Assembly (NCBI GenBank): GCA_020720965.1
Contig: DYNS01000154.1
Location: forward strand, 1-7,149
Origin: Anaerolinea sp.
Lineage (GTDB): Bacteria; Chloroflexota; Anaerolineae; Anaerolineales; Villigracilaceae
Length of the DNA stretch: 7,149 nt
Reading direction: 5' to 3'
Part shown: positions 1 to 6,355 of the stretch, in pieces
How the letters are laid out: each line of letters starts with the position of its first letter
Numbering within the stretch: the stretch's first letter is position 1
Made by a program: the position numbers and the translations under genes
Notes under the pieces: model-generated
Databases searched by the model: none
Told to the model about the DNA's origin: nothing
The model's input: only the letters and a program-made list of their open reading frames with translations

Positions 1-1227
1 CTGGACGGCAAAACCCAAAAATTACCCATGCCCGCCCTCATCAACCTGCGCTCCCACCCAGATGCCGATACCCGCAAACGGGCATACGAAGCCGAAAACA
101 AAGCCTGGGACAGCGTGCGCGAAACCCTGGCAGCCTGCATGAACGGCGTAAAAGGAGAAGCCAATACCCTTAATCGCCGCCGCAACCGCGAAGACGCTCT
201 GCACGCCGCCATAGACCGCGCCCGCATAGACCGCCCCACCCTGGAAGCCATGCTCGGCGCGATGCGCGACTCCTTCCCCATGTTTCGGCGTTATTTTGCC
301 GCCAAAGCCAAACGCCTGGGCAAAGAAAAACTGGATTGGTGGGATTTGTTTGCCCCCCTCGGCAACACCGAAAAACAATACACCTGGGAGGAAGCCCGCG
401 CTTTTGTGCTACAAAATTTTGGCACCTTTAGCCCGGAACTGGAGGCTTTTGCCCGCACCGCCTTCGGCCAAAACTGGATAGATGCCGAACAGCGCGAAGG
501 CAAACGCGGCGGCGCCTTTTGTATGGGCGTGCCAGGCGTAAAGGAAAGCCGCATCCTCACCAATTTTGATGGCTCTTTAGACCAGGTCTCCACCATTGCC
601 CACGAACTCGGTCACGGTTTTCATAATTACTGCGCCTACCAAGCCGGTAAAACCGAAATTCAGCAAGAAACACCCATGACCCTGGCAGAAACCGCCTCCA
701 TTATGTGCGAGACGATTGTGATGCAAGCCGTGCTGAAACAGGTGAACGACCCGCAAGAAGAATTGGCGACCCTGGAAACGATGCTGATTGGCGACTCTCA
801 GGTGATTGTAGATATTTACTCGCGCTACCTGTTTGAAAAAGAAGTCTCGGAGCGCCGCGAAAAATCCGAACTCTCGCCGGATGAATTGTGCGAAATTATG
901 GAACGCGCCCAAAAAGAAACCTACGGCGAGCTGAACAGTTATCAGCCTTATATGTGGACGTGGAAACCCCACTACTATTTCACCGGTCTGGCATTTTACA
1001 ACTTCCCCTACGCCTTTGGCTTGCTGTTTGCCACCGGGCTATATGCCATTTATCAGCAGCGCGGGGCGGAGTTTGTGCCGGATTATAAGAACCTACTCGC
1101 CTCCACCGGCGAAGCCACTGCCGCCGACCTGGCTGCCCGCTTTGGCATAGACATTCGCTCCCGCAAGTTTTGGGAGGACAGCCTGAAGGTGATTGAGAAG
1201 AAAATAGAACGCTACGAAAAGTTGTAA
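1..1227 (+). CDS. pepF: M3-family oligoendopeptidase (PepF-like), C-terminal part; 5' end outside window
   Basis: Zinc metallopeptidase that hydrolyses oligopeptides, normally in the cytoplasm. The frame is open from base 1 (L-D-G-K-T-Q-K-L-P) into the ATG at 28, and no Shine-Dalgarno sequence precedes that ATG, so 28 is an internal Met. About 408 residues are visible, against roughly 560-600 for the family, so about a third is missing to the left. Counting from the Met at 28, the M3 zinc motif HELGHGFH is at residues 192-199 (DNA from 601), with the third zinc ligand probably Glu221 in T-L-A-E-T-A-S. The segment Y-M-W-T-W-K-P-H-Y-Y (about 308-317) supplies the conserved C-terminal substrate-binding Tyr/His region. 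No signal peptide can be judged. The gene is convergent with the his/pro cluster and separated from it by a terminator, so it is probably functionally unrelated. Family assignment is secure; the exact subfamily (PepF versus another M3B peptidase) is less so. Confidence 0.93.
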   Translation: MDGKTQKLPMPALINLRSHPDADTRKRAYEAENKAWDSVRETLAACMNGVKGEANTLNRRRNREDALHAAIDRARIDRPTLEAMLGAMRDSFPMFRRYFAAKAKRLGKEKLDWWDLFAPLGNTEKQYTWEEARAFVLQNFGTFSPELEAFARTAFGQNWIDAEQREGKRGGAFCMGVPGVKESRILTNFDGSLDQVSTIAHELGHGFHNYCAYQAGKTEIQQETPMTLAETASIMCETIVMQAVLKQVNDPQEELATLETMLIGDSQVIVDIYSRYLFEKEVSERREKSELSPDELCEIMERAQKETYGELNSYQPYMWTWKPHYYFTGLAFYNFPYAFGLLFATGLYAIYQQRGAEFVPDYKNLLASTGEATAADLAARFGIDIRSRKFWEDSLKVIEKKIERYEKL

Positions 1228-1234
1228 AAAGAAA

Positions 1235-1263
1235 GGGCGGCTTCTTCAGCCGCCTCTTTTTTT
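1235..1263. terminator. Rho-independent terminator, probably bidirectional, between convergent genes
   Basis: A perfect 7-bp GC-rich stem, GGCGGCT (1236-1242) and AGCCGCC (1248-1254), encloses a 5-base loop and is followed by TCTTTTTTT on the plus strand. On the minus strand the same stem is followed by CCTTTCTTTTT (complement of the A-rich run 1226-1235), so it could also stop transcripts leaving the methyltransferase gene. It begins about 8 bases after the peptidase stop. Its T-tract runs into the stop codon of the methyltransferase (1262-1264), so the two convergent genes share it. Confidence 0.85.
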
Positions 1264-2371
1264 ATACTTTGCCCGCGTACAATTTGACCGGAACACCGCC
1301 ATTGGAGAACGCCAAAACCGGTTTACCGACTACGCGCATCTGACCGATAAGCGCCGGGTCATTGCACAGCACCGCCGTCTGCCAGCCGGGGCATTGCGCT
1401 CTTAGCACGTTGCCCAATTGAGCATATAGATTTCGCAGGTCTTTGCCTTCGCTCACCCTCACGCCATAAGGCGGATTGGTGACAAGCCAACCCGGTTGAG
1501 CAGGCGGAGCAATGCCAGAAACCGCCTGCACCTTAAACTGGATGTTGGCTTGTACCCCGGCTCTTTCGGCATTTTCCTGCGCCGAGCGCACTGCCCCGGC
1601 ATCCCGGTCGGAGGCGAGGAGGAAGGGCGAGGCGGCGGTTTGGGCGGTTTGCGCCTCAGCACACAGACTTTGCCAAAGGGGTTGGTCAAAATTTTGCCAG
1701 TCCATAAAGGCAAAGCGGCGGTTTAAGCCGGGGGCGATGTTTTGGGCAAGCAGGGCAGCTTCTATGACAATCGTCCCGGAACCGCAGAAGGGGTCTATCA
1801 GCGGGGAGGATACGTCCCAGGCGGAGGCAAGCAACAGGGCGGCGGCGAGGTTCTCGCGCAGGGGGGCTTTGGATACGGCTTGTTTGTATCCGCGCCGGTG
1901 CAGGGAGGCTCCGCTGGAATCGATGCTGAGGGTGAGGAGGTCTTTTTCCAGCCGAGCGATGATGAGTTGGGCAGGGGAATCTTCCTCGTCTTCGGTCGGT
2001 TTGAGGAGGGGGGAGGGTTTGCCCAATCTTTCTGCAATGGAAAGCAAAAGCCGCTCGGCAACTGCGCCAGAGTGGTAGAGTTTGGATTGGTGGCAGCTGA
2101 CTCGCAGTTGAACCGGTTTGCCCGGCGGCAGAAAACGCTCCCAGGGGAGGTTATCGGCTTTTTGGCGCAGTTCTGCAAAGGTGCGGGCGTAAAAGGGTTG
2201 CCCTAAACGCACCAAAACGCGGCTGGCAGTGCGGAGGTGCAGGTTGGCGCGGTAGAGGGCGGGCAAGCCGCCGCCAAAGTGCAAAAAGTCGGCGGTGGGA
2301 GTGATTTTCTGCAATTCCTGGGCGGTGAGCGCCTGAATGCCGGGAGGGGTGACTGTAAAGTAGGTATCCAA
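1262..2371 (-). CDS. THUMP-domain class I SAM-dependent RNA (guanine-N2) methyltransferase, RlmL/YpsC-like
   Basis: Predicted to methylate a guanine in RNA; the closest known role is 23S rRNA m2G formation by the N-terminal half of RlmL, or by YpsC/Trm14-like proteins. It has 369 residues, typical of the stand-alone family. The N-terminal part (about 1-155) is a ferredoxin-like plus THUMP RNA-binding region; the Rossmann methyltransferase follows. Visible motifs are the SAM-binding D-P-F-C-G-S-G-T at 193-200, the acidic loop A-S-D-R-D at 253-257, and the catalytic N-P-P-Y-G at 299-303, which marks amino-group methylation. The start is TTG at 2371, one base after the hisE stop (TAA-A-TTG). No clear Shine-Dalgarno sequence is present, which suggests translational coupling to hisE. 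The beginning (M-D-T-Y-F-T-V-T-P-P-G) matches where relatives begin. The precise target nucleotide cannot be read from sequence. It ends in the shared terminator. Confidence 0.9.
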   Translation of the reverse strand: MDTYFTVTPPGIQALTAQELQKITPTADFLHFGGGLPALYRANLHLRTASRVLVRLGQPFYARTFAELRQKADNLPWERFLPPGKPVQLRVSCHQSKLYHSGAVAERLLLSIAERLGKPSPLLKPTEDEEDSPAQLIIARLEKDLLTLSIDSSGASLHRRGYKQAVSKAPLRENLAAALLLASAWDVSSPLIDPFCGSGTIVIEAALLAQNIAPGLNRRFAFMDWQNFDQPLWQSLCAEAQTAQTAASPFLLASDRDAGAVRSAQENAERAGVQANIQFKVQAVSGIAPPAQPGWLVTNPPYGVRVSEGKDLRNLYAQLGNVLRAQCPGWQTAVLCNDPALIGQMRVVGKPVLAFSNGGVPVKLYAGKV

Positions 2372-2372
2372 T

Positions 2373-2645
2373 TTATTTGTGCCGTTTTTCCAGTTCGGCG
2401 GCGATTTGGGCAGGGGTAATTCCGCGTGCCGCCATGAGGACGAGGGTATGATAGGTCAGGTCGGCGATTTCTTCGACCAGGCGGGCATCGTCTTGCGCCA
2501 AAGCCGCGATGACAGTTTCTACGCCTTCTTCGCCCACTTTTTGGGCAATGCGCGGTAAACCGGCTTGAAAAAGGCTGTTGGTGTAAGAACCCGGCTTGGG
2601 GTTTTGCTGCCGGTCTTGGATGAGGGTGTAGAGGAAGGTAAGCAT
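2373..2645 (-). CDS. hisE: Phosphoribosyl-ATP pyrophosphatase (HisE)
   Basis: Second step of histidine synthesis: PR-ATP is hydrolysed to PR-AMP and pyrophosphate in the cytoplasm. At 90 residues it is a stand-alone HisE, not a HisIE fusion. It belongs to the all-alpha MazG-like NTP pyrophosphohydrolases: the metal-binding helix reads K-V-G-E-E-G-V-E at 36-43, and the second acidic helix E-E-I-A-D-L-T-Y-H spans 58-66, giving the EExxE...ExxD ligand pattern. The start is ATG at 2645. The bases before it are pyrimidine-only apart from scattered A (CCCTTCCCACTCCCC), so there is no Shine-Dalgarno sequence. A terminator-like hairpin and a heptamer array lie between it and proA, so how it is transcribed and translated is unclear. 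Its partner HisI is 2.5 kb upstream, beyond proBA. The gene is followed at once by the methyltransferase. Confidence 0.93.
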   Translation of the reverse strand: MLTFLYTLIQDRQQNPKPGSYTNSLFQAGLPRIAQKVGEEGVETVIAALAQDDARLVEEIADLTYHTLVLMAARGITPAQIAAELEKRHK

Positions 2646-2650
2646 GGGGA

Positions 2651-2699
2651 GTGGGAAGGGAGAAGTGGAAAGTGGAAAGTGAGAAGTGGGAAGGGAGAA
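2651..2699. repeat. Seven tandem heptamers, consensus GTGRRAA, upstream of hisE
   Basis: Read on the plus strand in steps of seven: GTGGGAA, GGGAGAA, GTGGAAA, GTGGAAA, GTGAGAA, GTGGGAA, GGGAGAA. The pair GTGGGAA-GGGAGAA occurs at both ends, giving a 14-bp direct repeat 35 bp apart (2651-2664 and 2686-2699). The array is pure purine apart from the T in five of the units. On the hisE sense strand it is a polypyrimidine tract lying between the hairpin and the hisE start codon. No conserved protein is encoded by it. It resembles the short tandem heptanucleotide repeats (STRR) known from cyanobacterial genomes; whether it is related is inference. Confidence 0.85.
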
Positions 2700-2727
2700 A
2701 AAAGCCCCTCTCCCACCGGGAGAGGGG
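2698..2727 (-). terminator. Terminator-like hairpin after proA, likely a dispersed repeat element
   Basis: A perfect 10-bp stem, CCCCTCTCCC (2705-2714) and GGGAGAGGGG (2718-2727), encloses a 3-base loop. Read in the direction of proA transcription it is followed by C and then six T (2703-2698), the standard layout of an intrinsic terminator. It lies about 65 bases beyond the proA stop and about 50 bases before hisE. The flank GGGGTGGGGGTGAGGG (about 2724-2739) is the usual companion of this hairpin in a repeat that, from memory, is found between genes in many GC-rich bacteria. It may therefore be a repeat that also acts as a terminator or as an mRNA 3' stabiliser. Confidence 0.7.
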
Positions 2728-2792
2728 TGGGGGTGAGGGCAAGCGCACGATTTTAAGAAAGCCCTGGGGGCGTGGCGTTTAGGCGGCGTTCT

Positions 2793-4046
2793 TCATTCTC
2801 TCACCTGCCAATCGCCGCGAATGACCCATTTGTAGGTTGTGAGTTCGCGCAAACCCATGGGACCTCGGGCGTGCAGGCGTTGGGTGGAGACGGCGACTTC
2901 TGCGCCCAAGCCGAGTTGCCCGCCATCCGTAAAGCGGGTGGAGGCATTGACGTACACCGCCGCCGAATCTACTTTGGCAACAAATTGGTTGGCGTGCGCC
3001 GGGTCGCGGGTGAGAATCCCGTCTGAGTGGTGAGTGCTGTGGGCAGCGATATGGTCTATAGCCTGGTTCAGGTCGTCCACCACCCTCAGGCTCAGGACAA
3101 GAGAGAGCCATTCGGTGTCGAAATCTTTTTCTCCGGCGGGAAAAACCGCCGGGGAACCGCTCAACAGGGCAAGGGAAGCGGCATCGGCGCGGAATGTGAC
3201 CCCGGCAGGGGCGAGGTGTTCCACCAGGCGAGGGAGAAATTGGGGGGCAACGGCGCGATGCACCAGGACGACATCCAACGCATTGCAGACGCTGGGGCGT
3301 TGGGTTTTGGCGTTGTGGATGACGCGCAAAGAGGCGGGCTGGTCGGCGGTTTCGTCCACAAACAGGTGACAAATGCCAATGCCGCCGGTCATCACCGGAA
3401 TGCGGCTATGTTGGCGGCAAAATTCGTGCAAGCCTGCCCCGCCGCGAGGGATGATGATGTCGATGTAATCATCCATCTGGAGCATTTCCAACATGTAGGC
3501 ACGGTCGGAGTTTTCCAGGTATTGGATGGCATCCGCGGGCAAGCCGCTTTGGGCAAGGGCATCCCCAATCGCCTGCACCAGCGCCAGGTTAGAGCGCAGA
3601 GTCTCTTTTCCGCCGCGCAAAAGGGCGGCGTTGCCAGTTTTAAGGGCAAGCCCGGCAACGTCTATGGTCACATTGGGGCGGGCTTCGTAAATAACCCCCA
3701 AAACCCCCAAAGGCACGCGTTGCTTATAAATTTTCAGCCCATTGGGCAGGGTACTGGCTTCAAACTGCTCGCCCACCGGGTCTGGCAGCAGCGATATGGC
3801 AACGAGGTCGGCGGCAATGGCGGCAAGGCGGGCTTCGTTCAGCATCAGCCGGTCTTGCAGGGCAGCAGAAAGCCCGGCATTCTGGGCGGCGGCAAGGTCT
3901 TGGGCGTTGGCGGCAAGGATTTGCGGAGCGCAGGCTTGCAATTGGGCGGCAATGGCGTGCAGGGCAGCGTTCTTCTCCTCGGCAGAGGCAAGCGCCAGGG
4001 CAGAGGCGGCGCGGCGGGCATTTTGGGCAAGGGGCAAAAGACTCAT
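2793..4046 (-). CDS. proA: Gamma-glutamyl phosphate reductase (ProA)
   Basis: Second step of proline synthesis: NADPH-dependent reduction of L-glutamyl 5-phosphate to glutamate 5-semialdehyde, which cyclises to pyrroline-5-carboxylate. The 417 residues are full length for the family. It belongs to the aldehyde dehydrogenase superfamily: cofactor-domain signature V-P-L-G-V-L-G-V-I-Y-E-A-R-P at 111-124, catalytic Cys254 in R-P-S-V-C-N-A, and the ProA signature S-T-R-F-T-D-G-G-Q-L-G-L-G-A-E around 369-383, followed by H-A-R-G-P-M-G-L at 392-399. The start is ATG at 4046 with AAGGA about 6 bases upstream, overlapping the end of proB. The gap to the proB stop is 9 bp, so the two are one transcript; ProB and ProA are thought to cooperate because glutamyl phosphate is labile. 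The 147-bp stretch after its stop holds the hairpin and heptamer array described separately. Confidence 0.97.
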   Translation of the reverse strand: MSLLPLAQNARRAASALALASAEEKNAALHAIAAQLQACAPQILAANAQDLAAAQNAGLSAALQDRLMLNEARLAAIAADLVAISLLPDPVGEQFEASTLPNGLKIYKQRVPLGVLGVIYEARPNVTIDVAGLALKTGNAALLRGGKETLRSNLALVQAIGDALAQSGLPADAIQYLENSDRAYMLEMLQMDDYIDIIIPRGGAGLHEFCRQHSRIPVMTGGIGICHLFVDETADQPASLRVIHNAKTQRPSVCNALDVVLVHRAVAPQFLPRLVEHLAPAGVTFRADAASLALLSGSPAVFPAGEKDFDTEWLSLVLSLRVVDDLNQAIDHIAAHSTHHSDGILTRDPAHANQFVAKVDSAAVYVNASTRFTDGGQLGLGAEVAVSTQRLHARGPMGLRELTTYKWVIRGDWQVRE

Positions 4047-4055
4047 ACCATTTCC

Positions 4056-5153
4056 TTATAGCAAAACAAGGTTGTTGCGATGAACAACTTCATCGCCGTA
4101 ATAATACCCGAGGGTGGCTTCAATTTCGTCCGATTTGCGCCCCAGGATGCGGAGCAGGTCGGCGGCGGGATAGTTAACCAGCCCCCGCGCCATCTCCCGC
4201 CCGTTGGCAGCCCGGATACGAACCGGGTCGCCGCGCTCGAAGTCATTTTCCAGGCCGAGAATGCCTACCGCAAGCAGGCTGCCGCCCTTCTTCAGGGCAC
4301 GCGCCGCCCCCGAATCGACTGTCAGGATGCCGGGGGCTTTTCCACCGGCGAGGATGTAGCGTTTGCGGCTTTCCAGGGCGGTTGTCACCGGGTGAAAGCG
4401 GGTTCCGATGGCTTCTCCGGCGGCAAGGCGGGGCAGAATGTTCGGTTCTTCTCCGGGGGCGATGATGACGAGGGTTCCAGAGCGGCGAGCGAGGTCGGCG
4501 GCTTGCAGTTTGGTGGTCATACCACCGGTTCCCAAGCCGGTTGTCGTGCCGCCAGCCGCCTGCCACACCTCGGCGGGGATTTCGGCTGCGGTTACGTCGG
4601 CAATCAACCGGGCGGAGGGGTCGCGGCGCGGGTCGGCGGTGAACAAGCCGGGTTGGTCGGTGAGGAGGATGAGGGTATCGGCATCGACCAGGTTTGCGAC
4701 CAACGCCGAAAGGTTATCGTTATCCCCCACGCGGATTTCTTCGGTGGCGACTGTGTCGTTTTCGTTGATGATGGGGATGACCCCCTGCCCCAGCAACGCC
4801 AGCAAGGTATTGCGGGAATTGAGGTAGCGGCGGCGGTCGGAGAGGTCGGCGCGGGTGAGGAGAACCTGGGCAATGGTTTGCCCGTATAAGCCGAAGACCT
4901 GCTCGTACACTGCCATCAGGCGCAGCTGACCAACTGCGGCAAGCATCTGCTTGGCGGGGATTTCTCTGGGTAGTTGGGGGTAGTTGAGGCGCTCGCGCCC
5001 GGCTGCCATGGCACCGGAACTGACGAGGATGACCTCGTGCTTTTGGCGGACAAGGTCGGCGACCTGGCGGGCGATTTCTACGAAGCGGGGCGGGGAGAGG
5101 CGGGGGCTTCCGGCGGTGAGGGTGGAAGAGCCAAGTTTGAGGATGATTCGCAT
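4056..5153 (-). CDS. proB: Glutamate 5-kinase (ProB) with C-terminal PUA domain
   Basis: First and normally feedback-controlled step of proline synthesis: ATP-dependent phosphorylation of glutamate to L-glutamyl 5-phosphate. The 365 residues match the two-domain bacterial form. The amino-acid kinase domain occupies about 1-255: the ATP-site K-L-G-S-S is at 6-10, V-S-S-G-A at 44-48, the substrate loop N-E-N-D-T-V at 130-135, G-D-N-D at 143-146, L-T-D-Q-P-G-L-F at 164-171, and G-T-G-G-M-T-T-K at 208-215. A PUA domain follows (about 270-356), recognisable by G-I-L-T-V-D-S-G-A-A-R-A-L at 275-287. The start is ATG at 5153, three bases after the hisI stop. No convincing Shine-Dalgarno sequence is seen, so coupling to hisI translation is likely. 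Proline feedback inhibition is a family property; the sequence alone does not show the sensitivity of this enzyme. Confidence 0.97.
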   Translation of the reverse strand: MRIILKLGSSTLTAGSPRLSPPRFVEIARQVADLVRQKHEVILVSSGAMAAGRERLNYPQLPREIPAKQMLAAVGQLRLMAVYEQVFGLYGQTIAQVLLTRADLSDRRRYLNSRNTLLALLGQGVIPIINENDTVATEEIRVGDNDNLSALVANLVDADTLILLTDQPGLFTADPRRDPSARLIADVTAAEIPAEVWQAAGGTTTGLGTGGMTTKLQAADLARRSGTLVIIAPGEEPNILPRLAAGEAIGTRFHPVTTALESRKRYILAGGKAPGILTVDSGAARALKKGGSLLAVGILGLENDFERGDPVRIRAANGREMARGLVNYPAADLLRILGRKSDEIEATLGYYYGDEVVHRNNLVLL

Positions 5154-5156
5154 AAG

Positions 5157-5504
5157 TTAGGGGTTTTCTGGCAGCGTCCGGTAAAAGCAACTTTGCGCCC
5201 CGGTGTGGCAGGCAGGTCCGGCGGGTTGGACAAGGACAAGCAGGGCATCTGCATCACAGTCGTAGCGGATTTCGGTCACTTTTTGGGTGTTGCCGCTTGT
5301 GCCGCCCTTGTGCCACAGTTCCTGGCGGGAGCGGCTATAAAACCAGGTTTCGCCGGTTTGGATGGTTTTCTGGAGGGATTCGGCGTTCATGTAGGCGAGG
5401 GTTAGCACGTCTTTGGTGGCTGCATCCTGCACAATGGCGGGGATTAAGCCGTTGGGGTCAAATTTGAGGGAGATGGCAGTGGGGTGGGGATGGTTGGGGG
5501 TCAT
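5157..5504 (-). CDS. hisI: Phosphoribosyl-AMP cyclohydrolase (HisI)
   Basis: Third step of histidine synthesis: zinc-dependent opening of the adenine ring of PR-AMP to give ProFAR. The 115 residues are the monofunctional length, without a HisE domain. Visible are the substrate-loop segment F-Y-S-R-S-R at 55-60, W-H-K-G at 64-67, the metal-binding Y-D-C-D-A-D-A at 81-87, and the zinc cysteines Cys83, Cys99 (P-A-C-H-T-G) and Cys106 (S-C-F-Y). An open frame continues upstream of the chosen start, but that part is antiparallel-frame noise inside hisF. ATG at 5504 is preferred because it overlaps the hisF stop as ATGA and has a purine-rich AAAGG about 10 bases upstream. It is followed by proB, not by hisE, which is unusual. 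Confidence 0.95.
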   Translation of the reverse strand: MTPNHPHPTAISLKFDPNGLIPAIVQDAATKDVLTLAYMNAESLQKTIQTGETWFYSRSRQELWHKGGTSGNTQKVTEIRYDCDADALLVLVQPAGPACHTGAQSCFYRTLPENP

Positions 5505-6277
5505 TGTTTTCTTACCTTTAGCCCTCGCGCCGTCAGGTAGTCTTTTATCTCCGCTACGGTATATTCGCCGTAGTGGAGCATGGAGGCGACCAGGGCGGCA
5601 TCGGCTTTGCCCTCGGTGAGGACATCGTAGAGGTGTTCCGGTTTGCCGCCTCCGCCGCTGGCAATGACGGGGATGCTGACGGCTTCGGCAATGAGACGGG
5701 TTAGGGCGAGTTCGTAGCCTTGTTGGGTTCCGTCCGCGTCTATGGAGTTGATGACCAACTCGCCTGCGCCCCACTCTTCGCCGCGCTGCGCCCATTGGAG
5801 GGCATCCAAACCGGTGCGGGTGCGCCCGCCGTGAATGACAATTTCGTAGCCGCTGGGGATTTGAACGGATTTTTCGACCCGCAGCACATCCATCGATAAA
5901 ACCACCGCTTGCGCCCCAAAGGCTTGGGATGCTTCACGGATAAGTTGAGGGCGCTGCACGGCGGCGCTGTTGACGTTGACCTTTTCCGCCCCGGCGAGGA
6001 GGACACTGGCACAATCCTCCACCGTCCGCAAGCCGCCGCCCACCGAGAAGGGGATGAAAACCTGCTCCGCCACGCGGCTAACCACATCGAGCATGATGCC
6101 GCGCTTCTCGTTGGAGGCGGTGATATCGTAAAAAACGAGTTCGTCCAGACCTTGCTGATAATACTCGCGGGCTTTTTCTACCGGGTCGCCGATATCTTTG
6201 GTATCCACAAATTTGACAGATTTGGCAAGTTTGCCGTCACGGACATCTAAACAGGAGATGATACGTTTGGAGAGCAT
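5501..6277 (-). CDS. hisF: Imidazole glycerol phosphate synthase, cyclase subunit (HisF)
   Basis: A (beta/alpha)8-barrel enzyme that joins PRFAR with ammonia delivered from HisH and releases imidazole glycerol phosphate (to histidine) and AICAR (to purines). The 258 residues are full length. The two catalytic aspartates fall exactly where expected: Asp11 in C-L-D-V-R-D-G and Asp130 in S-M-D-V. Phosphate-binding loops are visible as V-G-G-G at 79-82, D-A-D-G-T at 180-184 and A-S-G-G-G-G at 206-211. Position 177 is Asn where Thermotoga HisF has Thr171; Asn is also used there in some relatives. The start is ATG at 6277 with AAGG about 6 bases upstream. The stop overlaps the hisI start. HisH, its obligate partner, lies immediately upstream in the same transcript. 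Confidence 0.97.
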   Translation of the reverse strand: MLSKRIISCLDVRDGKLAKSVKFVDTKDIGDPVEKAREYYQQGLDELVFYDITASNEKRGIMLDVVSRVAEQVFIPFSVGGGLRTVEDCASVLLAGAEKVNVNSAAVQRPQLIREASQAFGAQAVVLSMDVLRVEKSVQIPSGYEIVIHGGRTRTGLDALQWAQRGEEWGAGELVINSIDADGTQQGYELALTRLIAEAVSIPVIASGGGGKPEHLYDVLTEGKADAALVASMLHYGEYTVAEIKDYLTARGLKVRKQ

Positions 6278-6355
6278 GGAGAGCCTTTTGGGGAATAAAA
6301 ATAGGGAGTAGGAATTCGGTATTCGAGTGTCTTCTCTCTGGAGTCTAATATCGCC
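6278..6355. other. 78-bp hisH-hisF spacer with degenerate repeat-like sequence
   Basis: The gap is long for this otherwise tightly packed operon. It holds the hisF ribosome-binding site near 6284-6287 and an A/T-rich patch at about 6294-6304. On the plus strand it also contains a pair of similar heptamers, GAATTCG and GTATTCG (6312-6325), next to a TCTCTCT run (6333-6339). No hairpin with a T-tract and no open reading frame of note is present. It may be a decayed repeat of the kind seen upstream of hisE; this is a weak inference. Confidence 0.35.

Noticed and set aside
2651..2699. CRISPR-like array
   Set aside because: Units are 7 bp and contiguous with no spacers; this is a simple tandem repeat.
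2203..2748. 181-residue minus-strand frame spanning the heptamer array, hisE and the methyltransferase start
   Set aside because: Out of frame with two recognised genes; its Ser/Phe/Pro-rich beginning is just translation of the heptamers.
3027..4061. 344-residue plus-strand open frame opposite proA
   Set aside because: It lies wholly antisense to a clear full-length proA; its Gly/Val/Ala-rich product shows no recognisable motif and is what a GC-rich antisense frame gives.
4080..4889. 269-residue plus-strand open frame opposite proB
   Set aside because: Antisense to well-conserved proB coding sequence; no domain signature and no ribosome-binding site of note.
5738..5749. HisF Asn177 in place of the Thr171 of Thermotoga HisF as a possible active-site defect
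   Set aside because: Asn at this position is, to my knowledge, seen in other functional relatives such as yeast HIS7, and both catalytic aspartates are present.
5505..5795. 5' extension of hisI to give a 212-residue protein
   Set aside because: The extra N-terminus is an Arg-rich out-of-frame reading of hisF. The ATGA overlap at 5501-5504 gives the standard HisI length.
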